The position numbers and the translations under genes are program-made. From NCBI GenBank assembly GCA_036583965.1, contig JAZBQD010000030.1, positions 88,767,300 to 88,831,299 on the forward strand: a DNA stretch of 64,000 nucleotides. Direction: 5' to 3'. Below, piece after piece: positions 26,801-38,800 of the stretch. Numbering within the stretch: position 1 is the first letter of the stretch; each line of letters opens with the position of its first letter. The notes below the pieces were generated by a model. That model saw only the letters and a program-made list of their open reading frames with translations, was not told the origin of the DNA and searched no databases. Origin of the DNA: Prunella strophiata (taxonomy: Eukaryota; Chordata; Aves; Passeriformes; Prunellidae).

Positions 26801-29800
26801 TGTACACAATAGAAAGCTGTTGTGAAGCTATAAGTAATGTGTTTCATCCAGTGGATATAAAGGGATGCAGTTATTCTTAGATAACTGTGCCTGTGGTGCA
26901 CAATTGCAACAATGGTTTATTATCTATCCAGTCCAGAATGGTGGGCGTGGGTATTTTAGTGCTGTAATTGGGCAATACTTTCAGACCACAAACTTCCTTT
27001 AAATGATTTGACAATTTCTTCAGCTCTTCCTGTCTTAATGTTTCATCAGAAAATGTCAAGTTTTAAAGAATATGGATATACTTTCAAAGTTGACTGTTTT
27101 GGAAAAATAGGACTTTTCTTGAACAGCCTTGCTTGAGAGGGTCTAAAGAACAGTTCTGCATTTCAGTTGAAGGAAATGGTAGAACAAATTAATGAATTAT
27201 TGCTGCTTTTTGGAAAAAAATAAAGATCACACATAATTTACCTTTGCTGTTAAAAGAAAAAAATACTATTTATAAAGTTGGCTTTTGCCTTTTACTTTTC
27301 ATCTCAAAAGCTAGCAGGTTTTTACAAAACTTTCTGTACTATATATCAATTGTTCACTATATTTTTTTTTCTAGATCTGCCAGGTCCATAAGCCTTGTGA
27401 AATTGATCCTGTGAAATTAAAAGATGGTGAAAACCTGGAAAATAACAGGGTATGCATTAGATTTTGAAGACAGTCTCTGTTTATGCCATCAAGTTTAACT
27501 GAGGTCCTCAGAAGTTTGATCTTCCAAATAATTTTGTCATTCATTAGAATACACTGTAAACTTTCTTGATGCCACCCTTAAAATTATTTCACAACAGCTT
27601 TACATTATGCTATAAATGCAATACATGTAGAAAGTTAATGACTTCTCCTGCTGCCCTGAGGACAAGGATAACTTAGCCTGGAGGTTAGCTATAAGGAAAT
27701 TGTAGCAAGGTGGGGGTTGGCCTCTTCTCCCAAGTAACAAGTGAGAGGATGAGAGGAAAAGACCTCAGGTTGCATCAGGGGAGGCTTAAACTGCATATTG
27801 AGGAAAAGTTTCTTGAGGGTGGTCAGGCAGTGGAGTAGGCTGCTGAAGGAAGTGGTGGAATCAGCCTCCCTAGAAATGTACAAGGGGCATGTGGATGTGG
27901 CACTCGGGGACATGGTTTAGTGGTGGACTCGGCAGGGCTGGGTTAACCGTAGGACTCAATGATCTGAGAGATCTTTCCCAGCTTTAATGAGTCTGTGATT
28001 CTGATGATGATGTAGTAAACAGTTCTAGAAGAAGGAATGATTTGCCATACTGCTGCATCATTTAATGTTTGGTTTAATAGGAATGATATTTTTACTCTTC
28101 TTCTTGAATATGTGCATTTCCCAAACAGTATAATTGAGTGAGAGTTTATTTTTCGAGTGTATAATGTTGAAAGTGGGAATCTTTTAATGATGCCACTATG
28201 AATAAAACCAGGAATAGTGCCACTTTCCACAGCAGAAAATTACACTAATTTTGTCATAATCTTTGCATTTTTTTCAGGAAAATTTGAGGCAATATGTTGA
28301 TCGCATTTTTACTGTAATTACAAAATCTGGTGTAAGCTGTCCTACAGTGATGTGTGATATTTTCTTTTCACTGAGAGAATCAGCTGCCAAACGTTTTCAA
28401 GGTGAGCTTATATATATTATTTTTTTTACATAACTGATAGCTTTTAAATACAGGTATAGTCTAGCAATCTGCATGATCCCTGTTGAATTTAGTATGTGAA
28501 CAGCAGCTTATCCAAAATAATATATGCAGTATGTTAATGCTGTTTTCTCATCGTTGATTCATTCCACAAAGGAACATGATTTTTGATGATGATTGGAGTA
28601 TTTTCTTAAATATCTTTCTAAGGAAAACAGCATTTAAAAAGATCATTATGGTGATCTTTTATGGGTTCAGTATTTGCAAAGCATACTCAATTTTCAAATG
28701 TTCAGGATTTTGTAGTGGCTTATTCTGCAGATTCCATGCAGTGGAATTATTTTCTCTTATATGTCAATCTGTAATAAAAGCCAGTCTATAAATTGGAGTT
28801 ACTGCAAGCTCACTGCTCTAGGAGCTCATGTGCTGCAAAGGTTTTCTGGCTGTCAAGAGACAGTTCTTTTCAGTCCCTCTTAGTTGTTTTGATTCTGTGA
28901 GAGTAAGTGGGCAATGTAAAACCAGAATTAAGCAGAACAACCAAGCTATGTATTTTCATGAAGGGAAGCAGATTCCAGTAGGGAAGTTTTAGAGAGAGTA
29001 ATACAAGTTCAGCTTTTAAACAGTCACTTTGGACTAGGCAAGCTTGAGTGGAAAACCATTGACTGTGCTGTTGTGCTCTTTATTTTATGTTTAAATAAAT
29101 AAGTAAAATGTGTTTTCTGTAACTACCAGCTGGAATAGATACATTAGGAGTCTGTACAACACTTGTGCTCAGGGCTATAAGTAGGTAACTGAGACTTGGC
29201 CTCTGTGCTGAACATTTCATAAACTGTGTAAATTATTCATCATACTTCAGTGCATATATGGAATAGCAGATGTCTATGAAATTCCCTGTGTGGTGGAAAA
29301 GTGAATGGTGTTCTTGCAGCTTATGTTAGGAACCTGGTTATTTTTTAAAGAGGCTCTCATTGACATTTCCTTGGGTTAGGCTAGCTGATCTCTGGCTCCA
29401 AGTCCTCTGTCATCAGTTAATCCTGTAACTCACAAATACATACATTATCCAGCACATGCTCAAGTTAGCTCTCTCAAGGCTCTGATAATGTCATGAGGCT
29501 TTTCAGGAAGGATTACTGAAATGCTGAGTTGAAGTCTTTTTTTTTTTTTTAATAGGTGACCTAGATGTAAGGTACACAGCTGTCAGCAGCTTTATTTTCC
29601 TGAGGTTCTTTGCTCCTGCCATTCTTTCTCCAAACCTCTTTCAGCTTACACCACACCATCCAGTAAGTACTGTATCAGTTTTTTTCTAGCTATGTTTATG
29701 GTTCTGTCACCAGAGTCTGTCTGTCGAGATTCTTCCTTCAATTCTTTTAATAGCCTTTAGGAAAAGTACCTTTGTTAGTTCAAAGATCTGTTATATCTGT

Positions 29801-32800
29801 CTTGGATATGAAGCATGTGTTGAATGACTTTGTATGTGAAGAACTTAGGAGATGCTGGAAGAAGAGTGAAATTTAAGGACAAACAAGCTAGCTGGTCTAA
29901 GCTACTGTGGAAAAAAGGGCCATTGCTTCATTCTTGCCACATCACATGAATGCTGGCTTGATTGGCAGCGGCATTGGAAATATTTTGGATGTTAAACAGC
30001 ATATGTCAGGCTTCTAGTAGTTGTTCTTACTGGGAGTGGAGAGGATGTGGACAGCCTTGTTTTTGTTTTGTAAGTGTATGCCTTTGGATCTCTGAAGCTA
30101 TGGAGCATGATGGCTTTTGAGCCAAAAACCTTTTAATATAAAAGCAACTTTTTTCCAGCAGTGTTTTATTAGGAGTCTTTTCTAATTTTTTGTTACTCTT
30201 CTGCAAGTGAAATAAGAAGAAGAAATATAGTTTACCTTCCTCTATTCATTATTTTAAATAACTAGTCCATATAATATTTTTCACCTTCCTAGGATCCTCA
30301 GACTTCTCGAACTTTGACACTTATCTCTAAAACCATTCAAACACTAGGCAGCTTATCAAAATCTAAATCTGTAAGTATGCTATTTTCATTTAATGACTTA
30401 ATTTAGGAAAGTGATTTTTTAAATCTTTTATCATTAGTTGTAATTAAGCCTTTAAAATGCTTGAGTTGCACAAGGCTCATGCAAAACTGGTTATGTTTGC
30501 TTTGATTATAAGCCTCTCATGTTTAGAGGAAAACTAAATCTATCTTAATCTGAGCTAGATTTCAGTAAAGCAAAATTGTGTGACCAATCTGGAAGTCTGT
30601 TTCAGAGCTCTTCATTCCTTCCTTTGGAAGAAAAACAATGATCAGGAGAACCTCTGAAGTTCTCTACTTGTCTGTTATACATGATCAGCAGCTCTACAGG
30701 GGTTTTTAGATTGTTTCAGCATTTTAAAACTCAACTGAGAAAAGTTACCCAGTAAGGAGAAGGGCTATACTTTCCTTTTCATACCAATTTGGTTCTGTCA
30801 GTGGTGAGATTAGAGCTAGGTGCCCATACTCTGGATGCTTGATTGAAATAAGTGTACCTAAGGCACTGCACTGCTGTAGCTGGTGCTAATTTGGGGTGGT
30901 TGGGATTCACACAGGCTACTGTGGGTGACTGTGTACCTCACTTATGAATCCTTCAAGGCAGCAGAATTCTTTTTCTTACACTTCTTGGTAGGAGGAAAAT
31001 TTAAAGCCAAAGCAGAATTTTGAAGAATTTGAAGAATGCATTATTAACTGTAGTAACTGAACATATGAAATGCATTCTGCTGCCTCTCTGTAATAAAAGT
31101 TTGGTACTACTAAATGTGTGCTGTATAACATGAAAATAGCACTTTTCTTATTTTACTTCTGGCCAGAAAAAAACCCTATCTGCAGTGGTTTTCCTCCTGA
31201 CCTACTGCTATTAACAATAATATTTTCTGTACAAACTGTATGATGATATGCATGGTTTTGGCTTTGTATTTCAGGCCAATTTCAAGGAATCTTACATGGC
31301 TACATTTTATGACTATTTCAATGAACAGAAATATGCAGATGCAGTAAAAAATGTAAGTAATACATGTGAAGATTCTAAAAATCTTCTGTGCTGTTGAAGT
31401 TGAATCCTAGAAAGCAATACATACTGTTGGTAAACCAGGAAGTGTGTTGAGAAAAGCAGACTCCTGATAACTAATATTCAAGAAACTTTTATCAAATTAT
31501 ACACATGTCAGTAGTAAAATTTCTTTTTCTCTATTTCTAGTTATTAAATAGGTTGGATTAACAAGCTGCTGCTCAGAGCTTTTGAGATGTACTTTTATGT
31601 ACTTTGTAGAATGCTGCAGATCTGTGATGAAAATTGCTTAGTCCTAAAGGAAGTGAAAGATCCATATAGCAAAGGAGAAGCACAAGAAGTATTGGGCATC
31701 TGCAGTTCTACTGCTTAAGAGCATTTGTGCTATTTTTAGGTTACAACCCAGGAAACCTCACAAATTCCTCAAGCTTCTGCCATTACCTTCTGTTTAACTA
31801 CTTTAACAAATACTCTTGTAGCTCTGTGCCATGCAAATGCTGAAAGATTTAATTTGGGTAGTGTGGTCCTGTCATTTTTACATCTGCTTTTTGTTCACCT
31901 TTTAGTTTCTAGATCTAATTTCATCTTCAGGAAGAAGAGATCACAAGAGCATAGAGCAACCTATATTGCTTAAAGAAGGGTAAGTATGCATGTGCAAAAA
32001 AACCATCTACTCGTGTGCTTACTACTATTCTAAGGCAGCCATCTCCTTTTCTGCCACCCCTATTCCATTCATGCAATCAGAGAAGAATGTAGGAAAATTC
32101 TTATGTTGCAATTTCTGCTCTGTGGGGGTGCTATAGCTGATTTGAACATATTTTCATTTGATTTAAACATCTTAATATAAATGTGTTTTGAAATAAGTGG
32201 AGGAAAGAGAAGCCTGTAGAACTTAATTAGCTTAGCTAAGGCAAAATAAACTCAGCATTGTATTAAGATCAAGCTGGGATCTTCTTAAACTGAATAAAAG
32301 CTGTAAAATTTCACTGTGAAGACAGATACTGAATAACTTAATGAGAGCAAAGCCTGCAAATGGAATTTGCTTTTGCTGCCCTATGAAATACACATGCTAA
32401 CTATTATCATGGCCATTTAGAGGAAAAATTGACATGCACTTGGAACAGTTTATAGTTTTAGTACCTTTTTTTTCTTTGGGAAGTATGTTCCATATGCTGT
32501 CTTAGTTTCAGATACCAATTGTTGACATTTTTTGTTACAAAACTGGGTTGTTAAGATCATCTAAGTGCACTGTAGAAACAGCTTCTTTGAGCTGAGAGGA
32601 AAAAGTTAAAAAATCCAAATTTGTCAGAGCTCAGTAAGCTCAAATACTGTTTAAAAGTAAGCCTTCATGGTCATTTTAAGTAATACAAAAACTACATTTT
32701 CAATGAAAACATGACTATCTCTTCTATTCAACCACTTATCTGATAAACCTCTGTCCTTAGAAGCAATTTTGTCTAATTTAATTCTGTACATTTATCATCC

Positions 32801-35800
32801 TTTTGGTTTTCAAAATAAATTTATAGTTTGTAACATTTACCCTCTTAACTGTAAAACATTTTTTTCTGCCTCTGTCTTTCTTTTGCTCCTGTCTGATTTT
32901 TTTCTGTCTTTTCTTGCTCGGCCTGTGGCTGCTGTTGTAAGGACTCTTAAACTAACAGTAAAGAAAGTTGATGGTAATAGTTCATGCAGGTAAGATGGTA
33001 GAGGCAGTTGCTGCTTTGCTGTAGCTACTGGCTGACAGCATGTCCTTTGCAGCAGTAGATTTGTCTGACTTAACTTTGGGGAGGAAGTACTCTGTTTAAC
33101 CATCCTGAAATGCCTGTGTAAACCCAGCAGAGAACATTTAGTTACCCATTTCTCCATGTTGACCTTTTATTTTATTTTCCTTAAAACAAAAACCTGCTGT
33201 AAATAGAGAAGAAAGGATTTCTATCTGTAGGCAGGGCACCAAGAAGCTCTGTATGGATCCTGAAGAACTTACTGAGAGTGATGAAGAGACCATACATTTT
33301 CTAGGCACTTCTTCATTAGTATTCATGTAAATTATTCTCAAGGTTAAGAAGTGGCCTTCAGCAGTCTATATATATATTTATTTTTTTTTTACATTTTGCA
33401 TTATTGCCATGTTTTGTTGTGGGACTTCTCACAGCCTTTGATTTGATTCTTCTTCAGATTGAATGGCTCTTTAGTGGGATTTCTATTTGCCTTTGCAATA
33501 TGTTTGCTTGCTTTTGTGTTTTTACTCTATCTTTGCCTCTATTAAGAGTATCAAATGGAAAGCTATAGCATAAGTACTTTTGAATTAAAAGATTAGTTGT
33601 TGGCACTTGGGTTTGCTGACATCCATCATGCCATCACTGCTTAACAGCTGCCTGCCTGGTTCTTTCCAAAAGAAAGAGATTGAAAAGGAGAGCTAATTTT
33701 TTTGTTGGTGGTGGAAAGGGCATGTCAATACTTCCAAGCAAAGCTAAGGCAGATCCAGCTTCAGATCTACCATAAGCATGGGAAGAAACAGTATCTCCAA
33801 CCACCTTGCATTGAAATGGATTTAATCTTGGACTTTTTCTCCCTCTGTGCTTCTATTTGTGCTCTGACTTCTCATACATTCTGCAATTGCTAGAAACAAA
33901 GAAGTTGACCATATAACTTCTGTGACTTTCAGTGCTAGTCCCCTCTCTCTGGAAAATAAAAGCACATTTTTCTCTTGGCTATGTCACCTATGAAGAATTT
34001 AATTAGAAATGTGCTCTTAGCTCTGCCATACGGAGTTTGCCTTTTTCAAAGAAGGGAGGCTCTGTAGGAGTTTGCAATTTTAAGTCACCTTTAAGTGTTG
34101 GCATGAGAAGGATTAGAAACTAACTTGAAGGGCATCTTGTCCTGCCCAAGGATATCAGTTCTTCCTTTGAAATCTGCCTTAACCTGAAATTAGGAGGGCT
34201 ACTGCCAGTGGGCCTGGTGATGACCTGAATCACATGGTGTTATTAAATATTTCTCAAGTATTCCAAGAATAAGGACCAAGACAGAACTGTCTGACTATTT
34301 TAAGAATGAGAGATGTGTAACTATAGCCAGTTAAAAAAAAAAAAATCTGCTGCTGTAGACAGTCTTTGTCAGCTTTTGCCCACACAGCTTGGAATGAGCA
34401 GCAGGCACCAGCCCAGCTGGTTACAAAATAGTTAAAGTCTGAAGGAACCTGGGTTTCTGTCTGAGCTTTAAACAGACCTGTGGTTTGGTCAGATGTGATG
34501 TAGTTATTTGTGACTGAAGGCAGAAGAAGCAAGAAACAGTATTAGCTGTTCTAAGCATTTTAGCTCTGCTATTGAAAAATCTTAAACCAGGTCATTCACT
34601 GTTCCCTCTGTGTGCTCTTTGTGCTGTATAGTGCCTTCCTACTTGATAAAAACTACTCTGCAGTAAGTAGTTTTTACCCACTCCATTATACAGTTCTGTA
34701 TTTGGCACAATAGTTAATGTAATGTGTAGAGTAGCTGTTATCAACTCTCTACTGCATAGGCAGACACATTTTTATCTAACAAAAGTGATGCTGAGCAGTA
34801 TGAAGTCACCAAAGTCACATTGTAGCTTTTGGATTGATTTAGTGGTTAGGAAAGTGGTGGATGCATCACAGTTTCCCAGTAAATTAATTTCACAATAAAT
34901 TCATTCAAGTTTGAAATTAATTAAAACTGACAACTCACTAAATGAACACCCCATATCTGCTAAAAAAGGGGTGGTGGTGCTCTACCTTCCAGCCATGAGA
35001 TCACTTTGTATGTTACTGAAATTGCATTTCTACTGCAGTATCTATGAGCAATTGCAAATGAGGCTGTGGAACATCCTGATTTTGTTTCTAGGGCTTGAGA
35101 GTGATTAAAGCATGTAAGGGTACAGTCCCTGTGCTCCAGAGGCTTTACACCTGCCTTTTAATTATTAAACATAGTCTAAACTTTCTGAGCTTTCTCACAG
35201 CTTAAAAAAAATAAAAATAAAGCTTGTAGAGCGAACAGGTCAAGCTTAGCAGAGCAGTACTAACTGTGTTTTGCCTTTTTTCTGCTGTACTAGGAAACCA
35301 TTTAGCTGGATTTGTAGCTGCAGAAAGGGCACAAACTGCAGCTCAGTTAACTAACTACAAGTCAAGTTACATGTCTTGTCCCTCAGCTAGATCTGGAAAA
35401 AGGGACAGACCTAACTAATAGATGCACCAAACCTGTCCAAATGTGACACTTTTCCTTGCCAAGAAAAGACCTCAGTAATCAGAAAACATTCTGTGTCCCC
35501 TCCTAAAGCTTTGCAAGTGCTATGACATATCTGTGTGTATACACATTTATGTATAAATCTACATCCATAAGCACGTGTTGTAACACTTGGTGCCCTGTTT
35601 GCTAGGTTCATGATCAAGAGAGCACAAGGAAGAAAACGATTTGGTATGAAAAACTTCAAGAAGAGATGGTTTCGCCTGACAAACCATGAGTTTACCTATC
35701 AGAAAAGCAAAGGTAACAAAGGTTTGCCAGTCTTGTTTTGATACACTGAAGCAAAGATTAAACATAAGGATTGTGTAGGAGTAGAAGACTGAGATCTAGA

Positions 35801-38800
35801 TCTGAAACTGTAGAAGACACAGTGCAGGCATGTCTGTCAGCCTGTATGTTCTTGCTCTTTTTTTTAGTGTCTGTATTGACAGTTAGAGAAGCTTTTTGGA
35901 TAGCATAATACCCTGTAAGTTAGCAAAGTATTGATAATGTTTGTCTAATATCAGTTAATAATGTCATCTGTAGGTTTCACAGTTACCTAGATTGTCCTAG
36001 GAAACAAAACTTACAAACCTCAAGCTGGAAATTGGGATTGTATTGAACATTCTCAGATGCATCTCAGCATGTGTTCATAAATTCTGTAGCATTGGTACAA
36101 CTGGATACAGTAGACAGGGATTCACCTGCAATCTTTGAACTTTAAAAATGCGTTCCCCTAATGTTGCCTAATAGCAAGGATTTTGCTTTTTGCAAATTGT
36201 TCCTGTCTGTTCAGTAGTATACAACAAATACCACTTCCTTCCATCATGTAAGTACATAGGGAGGAAGAAAGATAAGAAGTATGTTCAGATCATGCCAGTC
36301 ATTATTTCGCACTCGGCTCTGAGATCTTGCATCACCTCTAGTTCAGTTCAGCTGACAGGAATGTTTTATTTCATTGTCACCTTTGCAGTAAATATACCGT
36401 GTCCTGCTGCAGTAATCAGTTTCTGAGAGGTTTGCTAGCATAAGGTAGTGCAGCTGAAAACAGAAATGTGCTTAAGATAATACTTAAGGACCATGCTAGC
36501 AAATCCCTGCTGAGTGAAAGATTTTCCCTCTTTTCTTATGCAGTCAAAATGATCTTCAAAGAAACTGAATTAGCCCTTAGAAAAAGGGCAAAAGGTGAAG
36601 ATGAGTTGTGAGTAAGTGGCTCATTATCTGTGTGTCTGTGTGTTCTGCAGGTGATCACCCTCTGTGTAGCATTCCAATTGAAAACATTCTGGCAGTGGAA
36701 AGACTAGAGGAGGAATCCTTTAAAATGAAAAATGTAAGTAGGTCATCTTCATTAATGTGTTTGTTAGGCTGCTCCAGATCCACCAGCCTAATCGCCTTTT
36801 TCCCTTCTGTAACCTGGATTGGATTTCTGTTGAAAGATGTACAACCACAGCTGCTTGTTCTGTATATAGTAGCAGGAGTTTCCAAAAGTACAGCCCATTC
36901 AGATTCTTAGCAGCCCAGTCAGCAGTCTTTGGGTTTGGTGATCTGCAGCACACTCAGTACTGAGCACTGCTGACCAGCTGTCAGCTCTGTAAGGTCACAC
37001 ACACAGGTAAGATGATCGAGTCCCTGCCCTTTCTGCCAGGCCTCTCTGGTGGGAAGGAACTTGCTGCTTATAATTGTGAAGGATCACAACTTCTTTATTA
37101 GCCATTAGGTTTCTTTATTGGTTCATGAAAGTACATATATACATACATATGGATTTGTATATTTATATTTAATTTGGGTTAGGTTATGTACCAAAACAAC
37201 ATCTGTGCTGTGTTGGTATGGTTTACCATTTTGGTTGCCCCATTAGGGAATAAAATACAGATGTATTTCTCATGCATGGAACACTATTGCCAACTTCTGT
37301 GTTGTGTAAGAACAGACTTGATCAGTTTCAGTGGTGTTGGGAACCTTTTTCATACACCTCTGCCTGTAAAGCTGAGTCCAGTCTTTTAAAAATTGTATTT
37401 AAAATTAAACAAAAAAAGAGCTCAGGTTTTTTCCCAGTTCTGAACATGCTCTCCTACTACAGACTTATTTACACATATAAACGGTTTTGACTTTTCTCTT
37501 TTTCTGCCTTTTAGTCTTTCCTGCCATCTGCACTGCTTGTGAGCACCATGCAGGGAAGTGCTCAATCCTGCCCTAGATATTAGGTTCCTCAAACAGCTCT
37601 TTGTTGAAAGTGAAATACAATTCTAGGCTCTTCAGTATTTCCCAATTTTAGATATTATTTTGGTAGCATCTCTCTCTCTTTCTCTCTGCTAAAACATGGA
37701 GTAAGTTTCAGTTCCATCTGCTTCTAGAACACATCTGAATTGTACTGTAGTTTGCTCTGGTGTTTATAACTCTACTACACAGGCAAAAACCAACCAAGCT
37801 GCAAAATAATTTAGGCTATCAGAAGGCAGCTGTAACTTGTGATGAATTGTTGCCAACTGCACTCTGCAAACTAACTTGATTGAACTGAAAGCAGCCACAC
37901 AGTTGAGATAAAACTCCCTGAGAGAGGAATGAGCTATAATTCTGTAACTTAGGCTGAGTGTACTGAGCTAGACTGAGCATCCAAAATATGTCTGCATTGT
38001 GAAGATTCATTATCAGAAAAATGTACCTTTATTGTTAACATCAAAAACTCTGTGCTATTCCTGTTGCTTAAATTCAGTGTTACCTGGGAAATCAAGGTGA
38101 CTACATCCATTCCAGAAAGTAAGATTCAATCTTTCCATAAACAGAAAATGTTACCTTCTTGTGCTAATATATTCTTATTTTTGTTGCCATACATAAATAG
38201 ATTACTGCAGCAAGATCAGAATTCTCAGAACACCACAGCAGATGTATTTGCAATGGATATTCCCTTGTGGGTGCTTGGGTGATAAAAATTCACATTTTGT
38301 ATAAATACTCTCAGTGTATCTGTGCTCTGAATTGCACCAAGTGTGTCTTTCTCACTCATGTTAAACCTGCCTGTCAGGCAGTAAGGCCAGTAGCCTTTGA
38401 TGTTCTTAAGCACAGTTTGGGGAATGTGAGGGTGGCTTTAAGCACTGTTTGGGTCTTCTGTGTTGTTTGAGAGGCAATTGGTGGTTTTGGTAGTGTAAAG
38501 GTCTTTCAGCCACTTGAAATTCTTGGCTTAGTTGTGGGCTCCTCAGTAACTGTTGCCATATGTTGGATCACTTTGGTTGGTATCCCCTTACACAAAGCTG
38601 TACTCCTTAAATCTGTTCCTTTGTTGCAATGCAGGAGGCTCCATTTAGCCCAGCAGGACATTAAAATTCTTTTCCTTGTAGCTCTGTGTTAATAGAGTGT
38701 TGAACTGCACACTCTTGTCTTCCTTTTTCTTCTTCCATCCCTGTTGCCCAAACTCAAATTGCCAGTCATGCCCTGAAGAGTTTTATTGAAAAGACTCTTT

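Larger units (their letters stand above)
29663..31905 (+). other. Three RASA3 introns around window exons 11 and 12
   Basis: Introns 29663-30292, 30371-31274 and 31353-31905 are all phase 0 and GT-AG with strong GTAAGT donors. I see no other feature in them. Confidence 0.8.
31980..35605 (+). other. RASA3 PH-domain intron (3.6 kb) with a candidate cassette exon
   Basis: A phase-2 intron interrupting the first PH strand. It holds a TGCATG (31987-31992), an exon-like segment at 32942-32989, a TATATA/T-rich patch near 33370 and an 11-bp-stem hairpin at 34647-34676. Confidence 0.85.
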
